Shown: positions 7,674 through 14,385 of the stretch, piece by piece
How positions within the stretch are numbered: the stretch's first letter is position 1
Layout of the letters: each line of letters starts with the position of its first letter
Assembly (NCBI GenBank): GCA_013812695.1
Contig: JACCSZ010000338.1
Coordinates: 1-17,487, forward strand
Direction: 5' to 3'
Length of the DNA stretch: 17,487 nt
Source: Gemmatimonadales bacterium
Lineage (GTDB): Bacteria; Gemmatimonadota; Gemmatimonadetes; Gemmatimonadales; GWC2-71-9
Notes under the pieces: model-generated
The model's database searches: none
The model's input: only the letters and a program-made list of their open reading frames with translations
Told to the model about the DNA's origin: nothing
Position numbers and translations under genes: made by a program

Positions 7674-8776
7674 TACGTCATTGCCGATCCCACCAGCGCG
7701 TCCATGCGCAGCCACCCCTCGGCCGTCAACCGAATCCGGGCGGTGTCGGCGCGAGCCCAGCCGGCCTCCATCCAGGCTGCGAGGGCGGCCGGGGCGAGGC
7801 GGCCGATCGGCAGACCTTCGTCCGTCCGGAGCCCGAGGTATACCTCCTCGAGGACCACCGCCGCGTCCGACAGCTCCTCGCTCCCACCGACGACGCTCCG
7901 CCCCTCGGCGCTCGCGCGCTCGTAGGCCGCCCACTCGCGCAGGTTCCACTGCCGCGTGCGGCCGAACCCGCTGTGCGCCGACGGCCCGAGCCCGATGAAG
8001 GGCGCCCGCCGCCAGTAGGCGCTGTTGTGGCGGGCGCGCCGGCCCGGCCGCGCCGCATTGGAGACCTCGTAGTGCTCGAACCCGTGTCGCGCGAGCGCTC
8101 GGCCGGCTGCGAGAAACTCGGCGGCGTACCGGTCCTCGTCCACCGGCATCACCTCGCCGCGCTCGGCCCATCGGCTCAACGGAGTACGCTCCTCGACGGT
8201 CAGCCCATAGAGCGAGAGGTGGTCGGGAGACAGCGCGAACGCCTGGGTGAGATCCTGGTCCCAGTCACGGCCCAAGGCTGCCGGCAGCCCGAAGATCAGG
8301 TCGAGTGAGATATCGCCGATCCCCGCCGCCCGGATGGCCTCGACCGCCGGGGCCACCTGGCCGCTGGTGTGGGTCCGGTGCATCCACCGGAGTACCGCCG
8401 GATTGAACGACTGCACTCCGAGCGACACCCGGTTGATGCCCGCCGCCCGCCACGCTGCCGCCCGGGCCGGTGTCACGTCGTCCGGATTGGCTTCGAGCGT
8501 AACCTCCGCTCCCGGCACTACCGTCCGGGCCCGCGTGACGCCGGCCAGCAGCTCCGCGATTCCATTCGGATCGAGCCGCGATGGCGTCCCCCCACCGAAG
8601 TACACCGTCCGGACCTCGGGGGACCCCTCCCAGATCGGGTGCTCCTGCCATCCGCCCCACTCCTGCAACACCGCATCCACGAACGCCTGCGACGGCAGGT
8701 CGCGTCGCACCGCGATCGCGAAATCGCAGTAGCTGCAGCGCCGGGCGCAGAATGGCACGTGGATGTAGAGGTGCAT
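7673..8776 (-). CDS. hemW: radical SAM heme chaperone HemW
   Basis: HemW, long annotated as oxygen-independent coproporphyrinogen oxidase-like, binds heme and a [4Fe-4S] cluster and is thought to deliver heme to membrane proteins. The 367-residue product begins MHLYIHVPFCARRCSYCDF, giving the radical SAM cluster cysteines C10, C14 and C17, followed by VYFGGGTPSRL (59-68) and the family segments EANPDDVTP and NRVSLGVQSFN. ATG at 8776 is chosen because it starts the protein directly at the family N-terminus; the open frame upstream is shadow. There is no Shine-Dalgarno, but an AT-rich TACATATTT lies 6-14 bases upstream, hinting at a leaderless transcript. It heads the hemW-hrcA-dnaJ operon, an arrangement also seen in Firmicutes. 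The lack of the extra N-terminal cysteine spacing of true HemN favours HemW. Confidence 0.94.
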   Translation of the reverse strand: MHLYIHVPFCARRCSYCDFAIAVRRDLPSQAFVDAVLQEWGGWQEHPIWEGSPEVRTVYFGGGTPSRLDPNGIAELLAGVTRARTVVPGAEVTLEANPDDVTPARAAAWRAAGINRVSLGVQSFNPAVLRWMHRTHTSGQVAPAVEAIRAAGIGDISLDLIFGLPAALGRDWDQDLTQAFALSPDHLSLYGLTVEERTPLSRWAERGEVMPVDEDRYAAEFLAAGRALARHGFEHYEVSNAARPGRRARHNSAYWRRAPFIGLGPSAHSGFGRTRQWNLREWAAYERASAEGRSVVGGSEELSDAAVVLEEVYLGLRTDEGLPIGRLAPAALAAWMEAGWARADTARIRLTAEGWLRMDALVGSAMT

Positions 8777-8900
8777 GCTGAAATATGTACCCGGTGGCTG
8801 CCGCCACGGACGCGGCGCACTCCCAGGGAGCGTCAGTGCCCTTACTTCCTTGCGTGACCTCCCTCCGCCACGCACCGCAGCGACTGAAGGGCGCGCCGTG
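8777..8900. promoter_or_regulatory. intergenic promoter region for the hemW operon
   Basis: This 124-base gap between dprA and hemW probably carries the minus-strand promoter of the hemW-hrcA operon. The only AT-rich block is TACATATTT (minus strand, about 8782-8790), next to the hemW ATG. An inverted repeat TGCGTG (8851-8856) / CACGCA (8869-8874) with a 12-base spacer could be an operator or chance. No CIRCE element is present, and no small gene is supportable. Confidence 0.35.
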
Positions 8901-10001
8901 CTAGATCCGCCGGAAAAGCCTGCCGGAGCGCTGCTCGACAATCCCCTGGAGCTCGAGCGCGCACAGCAGCGCCAGCAACACCCCGACCGGCTTCCCCGCC
9001 CGCCCCGCCAGCGAGTCGATGTGCGCCGGCTCCTCGCTCAGCAACTCGGCGATCCGGCGCTCGTCCGCGGTCAGCGTATCCGGCAGCGGCCGGAGCGCCG
9101 AAGCATCGGACGCCTCCTCGGCCACGAAATCGACCTCCGGATAGTGGGCGAACAGATCGACCGGCTCCAGGTACGGCGTGGCGCCGTCGCGGATGAGCCG
9201 ATTGCACCCGCTCGACGTCGCGCTCGTGATCGGGCCCGGCACGGCCAGCACCTCGCGTCCCTGGTCGAGCGCGGCTCCCGCGGTGATCAGCGCGCCGGAG
9301 CCCACGGCCGCTTCCACCACGAGCGTCGCCCGGGCGAGGCCACTGATGAGCCGGTTTCGGCGCGGAAAGCTGCCGGCGTGCGGCCGCTCACCCGGGGGGA
9401 ACTCGGTCAGCAGGAGCCCCCGTGTGGCTACGCGCTCGTACAGCGCACGATTGGCGGACGGGTAGATGACGCCGATGCCGTTGCCGAGCACGCCGATGGT
9501 GGTGCCGCCGGCGTCGAGCGCGGCCGAGTGCGCCACGGCGTCGAGTCCGCGCGCCATGCCGCTCACGATGACCAACCCCGCCCTCGCCGCTTGCGCCGAA
9601 GCGGTTCGCGCCACCGTCTCGCCGTAAGCCGTATGGTTCCGGCTGCCCACCACGGCGAGCGCCGGCCGCTCCAGCAGCGCGATATTGCCCACCGCGAACA
9701 GCACTGGCGGTGGATCCGGGATCGTGCGGAGCTGCGCCGGGAACGCGGCATCCTCCGGCAGCAGGATTTCGGCGCCGACCCCGTCGGCCGCCTCTGCCAG
9801 TCGACGCCCGGCCGAGAGCGGGGTTTCCTTGATGGCCGAAGCGCAAGCGCCGGACATTCCGGGCAAGGTGCTCAAAAACGCGAACGGCGCCGAGTGGGCG
9901 CCGAGCGGGGAGTCGAAAACCTGGAGGAGTGTTTGGAGCCGGGTGGCACCCAGGCCGGGCACCTGCACCAGCGTCAGGTAGGCGAGCCGTTCGTCGGTCA
10001 T
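8901..10001 (-). CDS. dprA: DNA-processing protein DprA
   Basis: DprA binds incoming single-stranded DNA during natural transformation and loads RecA on it. The 366-residue product has an N-terminal helical HhH/SAM-like region with VPGLGATRLQTLL (14-26), the Rossmann-like core with AVVGSRNHTAYG (116-127), VSGMARGLDAVAHSAAL (146-162), FPPGERPHAGSFPRRNRLISGLA (from 201), and a C-terminal winged-helix DML1-type domain (about 305-366). Its ATG follows the obg stop with no gap (TAGATG), so it is the last gene of that operon. Other competence genes are not in the window; DprA is widespread in bacteria not known to transform, so natural competence cannot be concluded. Confidence 0.95.
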   Translation of the reverse strand: MTDERLAYLTLVQVPGLGATRLQTLLQVFDSPLGAHSAPFAFLSTLPGMSGACASAIKETPLSAGRRLAEAADGVGAEILLPEDAAFPAQLRTIPDPPPVLFAVGNIALLERPALAVVGSRNHTAYGETVARTASAQAARAGLVIVSGMARGLDAVAHSAALDAGGTTIGVLGNGIGVIYPSANRALYERVATRGLLLTEFPPGERPHAGSFPRRNRLISGLARATLVVEAAVGSGALITAGAALDQGREVLAVPGPITSATSSGCNRLIRDGATPYLEPVDLFAHYPEVDFVAEEASDASALRPLPDTLTADERRIAELLSEEPAHIDSLAGRAGKPVGVLLALLCALELQGIVEQRSGRLFRRI

Positions 10002-11063
10002 CTATTCGTCGTCCATGAACTCCCAGTAGCCTGCGGCTTCGGCGGCCGTTTCTGTCGAGGCGGAGGGGGCGTCTTCGGCGCGCTTTTCCTTTTCCACGAA
10101 CGTCCAGAGAAACTCCTTCAGCTCCTCGAGACCGGTGCCCGCGGCGCTCGAAGCGGCGAGCACGCCGGCCGCCTCCGGGGCGTGCACGGCCGGAAGCGGA
10201 TGGTCGGCCGGCAGCAGATCCCGCTTGGCGAGCACGAGCACGTGCGGTTGCCGGGCCAGCACCTCGCTGTAGAGCCGCACCTCGGCACGCAGCTGTTCGT
10301 AGGCCGCTTGCGGATCGGCGCTGTCGAGCGGCACCAGGAAGGCGAGCACCCGGGTCCGCTCCACGTGCTGGAGGAACTTGAGCCCGAGCCCCTTTCCCGC
10401 ATGCGCGCCCTCGATGATGCCCGGAATGTCGGCGAGGACGAAGGTGCGGTGACCCGAGAGCTGGACCACACCGAGGTTGGGCTCGAGCGTGGTGAACGGA
10501 TAGTCGGCGATCTTGGGCCGTGCGGCGGAGAGCACCGAGAGCAGCGTGCTCTTGCCGGCGTTCGGCTCGCCCACGAGGCCGACGTCGGCGATCAGCTTGA
10601 GCACGAGCTCGATCTGCCGCTCCTCGCCTTCCTCGCCCGGTTCCCACTCGCGCGGCGCCTGGTGGGTCGAGGTGGCGAACCGCGCGTTGCCTCGCCCGCC
10701 CCGGCCGCCGCGCGCGACCAGGAGCGAATCGCCAGCGCGCAGTACCTCGCCGAGCAGCGCGCCGGTGGCGACATCGCGCACGACGGTGCCGGGCGGGACC
10801 GGCAAGTAGACGTCGTCGGTCGACGCGCCGGTCTGGGTCTTCCCCCTGCCGTGCTCGCCGCGGTCCGCTTTCCAGACGGTGCGGTAGCGGTAGTCCAGCA
10901 GCGTGGCGAGGTTGGCGCTGCCCCGGACGTACACGCTCCCGCCCCGGCCCCCATCGCCGCCGTCCGGCCCGCCTTTGGGCTTGTACTTGAATCGGGCGAA
11001 CGAGCTGGTGCCCGACCCGCCCGTGCCGGCCGCCACCGTGACCACCGCGCGATCGATGAACAT
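10002..11063 (-). CDS. obg: Obg family ribosome-assembly GTPase
   Basis: Obg is an essential GTPase that binds the 50S subunit late in assembly and responds to stress nucleotides. The 353-residue product has the glycine-rich Obg fold (1-158, starting MFIDRAVVTVAAGTGGSG) and the G domain: G1 GEPNAGKS (165-172), G2 TT at 191-192, G3 DIPGIIEGA (212-220), and a G5-like SSAAGTGL stretch. The G4 box reads A279-K-R-D rather than NKxD, an unusual change at a guanine-contacting residue. The C-terminal tail is short and acidic, without an OCT domain. ATG at 11063 is chosen because MFID is the family start; it overlaps the upstream stop by one base (TGATG). The usual rplU-rpmA neighbours are absent. Confidence 0.95.
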   Translation of the reverse strand: MFIDRAVVTVAAGTGGSGTSSFARFKYKPKGGPDGGDGGRGGSVYVRGSANLATLLDYRYRTVWKADRGEHGRGKTQTGASTDDVYLPVPPGTVVRDVATGALLGEVLRAGDSLLVARGGRGGRGNARFATSTHQAPREWEPGEEGEERQIELVLKLIADVGLVGEPNAGKSTLLSVLSAARPKIADYPFTTLEPNLGVVQLSGHRTFVLADIPGIIEGAHAGKGLGLKFLQHVERTRVLAFLVPLDSADPQAAYEQLRAEVRLYSEVLARQPHVLVLAKRDLLPADHPLPAVHAPEAAGVLAASSAAGTGLEELKEFLWTFVEKEKRAEDAPSASTETAAEAAGYWEFMDDE

Positions 11064-11704
11064 CAGGGGGCCGGCGACCATCCCTCGCGCACGGAGCGCC
11101 AGAGCTCCTTGACCTTCTTCCATTGATCGAACGAGAGCAACGGGTTGACGATCGAGAGCACGCCCTCGATCTGCCCGAACGACGCACCGGCGTTGAGCGC
11201 GCCGCGGAGGTGCGAGTGCAGTTGCTTCGGCGCCTCGAGCACGGCCGTCTGCGCCACCGTGCACAGCTCGCGCCGCATGAGGTCGAAGCCCGGACGGCCG
11301 AGCGTGCGGCCGTACCCCTCGGTGATCATCCAGGCGTCGATGGCAGGGTGCAGCGTGCGCACACTTTCGCGCAGCTTCCGGTAGTTCTCGCCATAGACGT
11401 TGGCGCACACTTCCTCACCCCGGCGGGTCCACTCCGCCACCTGCCCGTAATCCTGGCCGTCGTCCGACTGGGGCGCCGGGACCCCGCTGACCTTCCGCCA
11501 GACGCCGAACGCGATGAGCGCCCGCGGATAGCCGACCATCAGCACCGACTGCAGCAGCAGCTCCTCGACCCACTGGGCGGGCACCTGCGACGAGCGCAGC
11601 GGTCCGACGCGCTCGCGCAACTCCGGCTCGTAGCCCTGCGCGATGGCGGCGGCGAACCGCACGAGATCGCGCGTCTGCGGGTCGAGACTGTCGTGTTTCG
11701 CCAT
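11063..11704 (-). CDS. carboxymuconolactone decarboxylase-like protein, two CMD domains
   Basis: The 213-residue product looks like two copies of the all-helical CMD/AhpD-like domain. The first (about 8-73) has LDPQTRDLVRFAAAIAQG and VEELLLQSVLMVGYPRALIAF; the second (about 110-205) has RRELCTVAQTAVLEAPKQL (144-162) and HSHLRGALNAGASFGQIEGV (163-182). Neither shows the CxxC pair of peroxide-reducing AhpD proteins, so a thiol peroxidase role is unlikely; the second domain resembles gamma-carboxymuconolactone decarboxylase, but no aromatic-degradation genes are nearby, so the substrate is unknown. ATG at 11704 is supported by a GAGGT ribosome site seven bases upstream; an earlier ATG at 11761 overlapping the asparaginase stop is possible but less likely. 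It lies between the asparaginase gene and obg and overlaps obg by one base. Confidence 0.75.
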   Translation of the reverse strand: MAKHDSLDPQTRDLVRFAAAIAQGYEPELRERVGPLRSSQVPAQWVEELLLQSVLMVGYPRALIAFGVWRKVSGVPAPQSDDGQDYGQVAEWTRRGEEVCANVYGENYRKLRESVRTLHPAIDAWMITEGYGRTLGRPGFDLMRRELCTVAQTAVLEAPKQLHSHLRGALNAGASFGQIEGVLSIVNPLLSFDQWKKVKELWRSVREGWSPAP

Positions 11705-11711
11705 GCATGCT

Positions 11712-11716
11712 ACCTC
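11712..11716 (-). promoter_or_regulatory. Shine-Dalgarno deciding the CMD-protein start
   Basis: On the minus strand GAGGT lies seven bases before the ATG at 11704. It is one of the few clear ribosome sites in the window and favours this start over the in-frame ATG at 11761 that overlaps the asparaginase stop. Confidence 0.6.
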
Positions 11717-11753
11717 GGGTGAATGGAGCTCCGGCACCGAATCCCCGCCGGCC

Positions 11754-12758
11754 TCAGTCATGAAAGCGCAGCGCGCCCGACGCGCGCACCGTGCCGACGC
11801 GCGCGCCACGCGTGTTCAGCACCGCGCGCTCGGCGTAGCCGGCCAGCGGCGTCCAGTCGAAACGGTCCGCCAGCCGCGCCCGCTGGACCACCGCGCCCAG
11901 CACGGCGAGCAGCGCCGGCTCCGAGGCGGCCATATCGCCGTCCACGACCTTGAGCGCGATGCCGAGCCGCGCTTCGGGGAGCGCCGCGCAGTAGATCCCG
12001 GCGGCGCCGACCTTGGCCAGTACGCGCCCCTCGGTGCTCGCCATCAGCTCCGTGCAGAGCCGGCGCGTGCCCGCCACGAGCTCGGGGTGCGCCGCCATGG
12101 CGGCGCGAAGCCGTCCCGGACCGCGCTCCGGCGCCGTCCCCAGCCGCGCCCACGCGGCGGCCATCGCCTGGAGCGGAAGCGCGAAGGTGACCGCCGCGCA
12201 CCCGTCGATGCCGGTGGAGATGGCCGCCGCCGGCACGCCGGTCCAACGCGACACCTCGTGCAGGATCCGCTGCTGCACCGGATGGCCGGCCCGGTGGTAT
12301 CCCGGCAACGGCCAGCCGTGGTGCCGCGCGAGCGCCAGCATGGCCGCGTGCTTCCCCGAGCAGTTGCTCCAGAGCGGCGTCAGCGGCGTTCCGGCGCGCG
12401 CTACCTGCTCGGCCAGCGCGGGCGAGAGCGGCGGGTGCGGGCCGCATGCGAGGTCGCCGGCGGTCGCGCCGATCCGGTGCAGCATGCCGTCCGCCACGGC
12501 CAGATGCATCGGCTCGCTCGAGTGCGACGCGCAGGCCAGCGCGAGCTCCGCCGGCGTGAAGCCGAACGCATCGGCGGCGCCGTCGTCCACGAGCGGCAGG
12601 GCCTGGAACGGTTTGGCGGCCGATCGCCAGAAGGTGACCTGCGACGGATCGCCCGCACTGGCGGTCAGGCGGCCGTCGGCATCCACCACCGCGGCCGACA
12701 CCCGGTGCACCGACTCGACGAGGTCGCCCCGCAAAGCTTCGATGCACAGATCGGTCAT
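11754..12758 (-). CDS. L-asparaginase, class 3 (Rhizobium ReAII type)
   Basis: This 334-residue protein belongs to the asparaginase family typified by Rhizobium etli ReAII, unrelated to the E. coli AnsA/AnsB enzymes; it hydrolyses L-asparagine to aspartate and ammonia. The family's key residues are visible: the Ser-Lys pair in WRSAAKPFQ (S46, K49), the motif NCSGKHAAM with C133 and K136, and C187 in TGIDGCAAV. These offsets match the ReAII residues (S48/K51, C135/K138/C189 from memory), with Cys-Lys-Cys forming the zinc site. Other family stretches are ACASHSSEPMHLA (75-87) and NTRGARVGTVRASG at the end. It heads the operon leading to the CMD protein, obg and dprA, and diverges from the Wzi-like gene. 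No good Shine-Dalgarno is seen before the ATG at 12758. Substrate assignment rests on family membership. Confidence 0.88.
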   Translation of the reverse strand: MTDLCIEALRGDLVESVHRVSAAVVDADGRLTASAGDPSQVTFWRSAAKPFQALPLVDDGAADAFGFTPAELALACASHSSEPMHLAVADGMLHRIGATAGDLACGPHPPLSPALAEQVARAGTPLTPLWSNCSGKHAAMLALARHHGWPLPGYHRAGHPVQQRILHEVSRWTGVPAAAISTGIDGCAAVTFALPLQAMAAAWARLGTAPERGPGRLRAAMAAHPELVAGTRRLCTELMASTEGRVLAKVGAAGIYCAALPEARLGIALKVVDGDMAASEPALLAVLGAVVQRARLADRFDWTPLAGYAERAVLNTRGARVGTVRASGALRFHD

Positions 12759-12879
12759 CTGTCAGGGACCGGCATGCGCGGAAGATAGCGGCCGGCGGGA
12801 ACCGCGTCATCCTGCGCGCATGCGAAGCAGGATGCGCTCGCCTACCTCCGACCCCCCGCCCCACATACCTTACGGGCCG
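12759..12879. promoter_or_regulatory. divergent promoter region (asparaginase / Wzi-like)
   Basis: This 121-base gap separates two diverging genes and must hold or border both promoters. It contains a REP-like hairpin (annotated separately) and, 10-16 bases before the plus-strand ATG, the short CATACCT block that may be a -10 element of a near-leaderless transcript. No clear -35 box or ribosome site precedes either gene. Confidence 0.4.
12804..12837 (+). repeat. solo REP-like palindrome related to the GIY-YIG unit repeats
   Basis: The arms CATCCTGC (12808-12815) and GCAGGATG (12827-12834) pair perfectly, and GCG (12804-12806) pairs with CGC (12835-12837) across a one-base bulge, enclosing an 11-base loop. 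The first ten bases from 12805 (CGTCATCCTG) are identical to the start of the repeat at 3141, and GCGCA, GCGAA and AGGAT follow in the same order with small insertions. It appears to be a diverged solo member of the same repeat family, with extra stem-forming bases. It could alternatively be an independent hairpin; shared ancestry is inference. Confidence 0.6.
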
Positions 12880-14385
12880 ATGCCCCCACCACTCCGCGTT
12901 CTCGCAGCCGCCGTCCTGCTCGCGGGCGCGCTCGCTCCGCCGTGCGCGGGCGCCCAGGCGTCACCATACCTTCCGTTCGACGATCCCCGGCTCCCGTTGC
13001 TCGAGCACCTCATCGCGCGCGGCGACATCGAGGATCCCGCGCCGATGGTGCGTCCGTTCCGGCGCGCGGATGCGCTCGGGGCACTCGCGTCGGGCGATAC
13101 GTCGCGGCCGCTGGTTCGCGCGCTCCGCGCATCGCTCGAGGCGCTGCCTGGCGACCGGACGTGGCGCGTCGCCGCGCGCGCCGGTGCGCAGGCGTTCAGC
13201 CACATCCGCCGCGACGTGCTCCACCCGCTCGGCCCCGACGGCGCTCGGCCGTATGCCGAGCTGAACGGCGAGGCCCTGATCGGCCCGTTTGCCCTGGTGA
13301 GCCGACCCGCCGCCGAGCCGCGCCTGACGGATGATCCCGAATGGCCGGGACGGCAGGACCTCGAGCTCGCGTGGCGCTTTCCCGAGGCCTACCTCAGCGC
13401 GCAGTTCAAGTACGGCCGGGTGTTCTACGGGCAGATGGAACGCAACTGGGGGCCGGTCGGTGTGGCGGGCATCGGCGTCAGCAACTACGCGTACCCCCAG
13501 GTCGAGGCCGGGTTTGTGGTCGGGGTCCGGAGCTTCGAGCTCGAGGCACTGGCACGCACGCTCGCGGACGGCCGCGACACCGCCGGAAACCGGGTGCACC
13601 GCTACTTCTTCGCCCACCGCGCCAGCGCGCGGTTGAGCGACCGGCTCCGGGTCGGGCTGTGGGAGACCACCGTCCTCGCGGGGGTCGACCGCGAGTTTGA
13701 CGGCCGCTACCGCAATCCGCTGAGCCTGCTGCTGCTCGCCAATCAGTACGGCCTCGGCGTGGATGGCAACGTGCTGATCGGCGCGGACGTGGCGTGGCGG
13801 GTGCGCGGCCGCGTGACGATCCAGGCACAGCTTGGCATCGACGACATTCAATATGAGGACACGGCCGAGGGGGAGCGCATTCCCAACCGCTGGGCGCTGA
13901 CGGTGGCCGGGTTCGGCCCGCTCGGGAGCGCGCTGGGGTGGCGCGCGGTCTATACCCAGGCGTCGAGCCTGGCCTTCCGCACGCTCGATCCGTTCGAGAA
14001 CTTGACCGATGCCGGCGTGGGCATAGGTCGTAACTTCGCCGACATGGACCAGCTCACCGTCGCGGTCAGCGCGCCGCGTGGCGCGCGCTGGCTGATCACT
14101 CCCGAGGTGACCCTGCTCCGCCAGGGCGAAGGCGACATCAATGATCCCTTTCCCGCGAGCGACGCCGAGGCCAGCGCCATCCCCGGGATCTTCATCGGCG
14201 TGGTGGAGCGGACCTGGCGGGCAGCCGTGGACCTGCGCGGACGGGAAGGTCCCCTCGATGTCCACGTCAACGCCGGCCTGCACCATGTCGAGAACGCGGA
14301 CCACCAGCAGGGCCGGACCGTGAACCGCTTCGAGGGACGCCTCCAGGCCACGCTGGGCCTGAGCCGCCGGGGAGTGCTGCGATGA
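12880..14385 (+). CDS. Wzi-like outer-membrane beta-barrel protein
   Basis: The 501-residue product starts with a signal peptide (MPPPLRVLAAAVLLAGALAP, cleavage likely after AGAQA near residue 27), so it is exported. A short N-terminal helical region (about 31-90) precedes a long stretch of alternating aromatic and hydrophobic segments typical of an outer-membrane barrel. The pattern KYGRVFYGQMERNWGPVG followed by GIGVSNYAYPQVEAG, and later YFFAHRASARLSDRLRVGL with a YRNPLSLLLL segment, resembles the Wzi capsule-assembly family, whose E. coli member is a surface lectin holding capsule polysaccharide. ATG at 12880 is chosen because the signal peptide begins there; upstream frame is shadow. It overlaps the kinase gene by four bases (ATGA). 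Capsule attachment is plausible but unproven, and no polysaccharide export genes are in view; a different barrel family is the main alternative. Confidence 0.7.
   Translation: MPPPLRVLAAAVLLAGALAPPCAGAQASPYLPFDDPRLPLLEHLIARGDIEDPAPMVRPFRRADALGALASGDTSRPLVRALRASLEALPGDRTWRVAARAGAQAFSHIRRDVLHPLGPDGARPYAELNGEALIGPFALVSRPAAEPRLTDDPEWPGRQDLELAWRFPEAYLSAQFKYGRVFYGQMERNWGPVGVAGIGVSNYAYPQVEAGFVVGVRSFELEALARTLADGRDTAGNRVHRYFFAHRASARLSDRLRVGLWETTVLAGVDREFDGRYRNPLSLLLLANQYGLGVDGNVLIGADVAWRVRGRVTIQAQLGIDDIQYEDTAEGERIPNRWALTVAGFGPLGSALGWRAVYTQASSLAFRTLDPFENLTDAGVGIGRNFADMDQLTVAVSAPRGARWLITPEVTLLRQGEGDINDPFPASDAEASAIPGIFIGVVERTWRAAVDLRGREGPLDVHVNAGLHHVENADHQQGRTVNRFEGRLQATLGLSRRGVLR
14369..14374 (+). promoter_or_regulatory. 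Shine-Dalgarno for the RfaE1-type kinase
   Basis: GGGGAG lies seven bases before the ATG at 14382, inside the end of the Wzi-like gene. It supports this start and translational coupling through the ATGA overlap. Confidence 0.6.

Noticed and set aside
7613..8900. CIRCE operator for HrcA
   Set aside because: Neither TTAGCACTC nor GAGTGCTAA, nor a close variant with nine-base spacing, was found upstream of hrcA or hemW, nor elsewhere in the window by eye.
12013..12879. Upstream extension of the Wzi-like frame (790 codons in total)
   Set aside because: The extension lies opposite the asparaginase gene; a clean signal peptide begins at 12880, which fixes the start.
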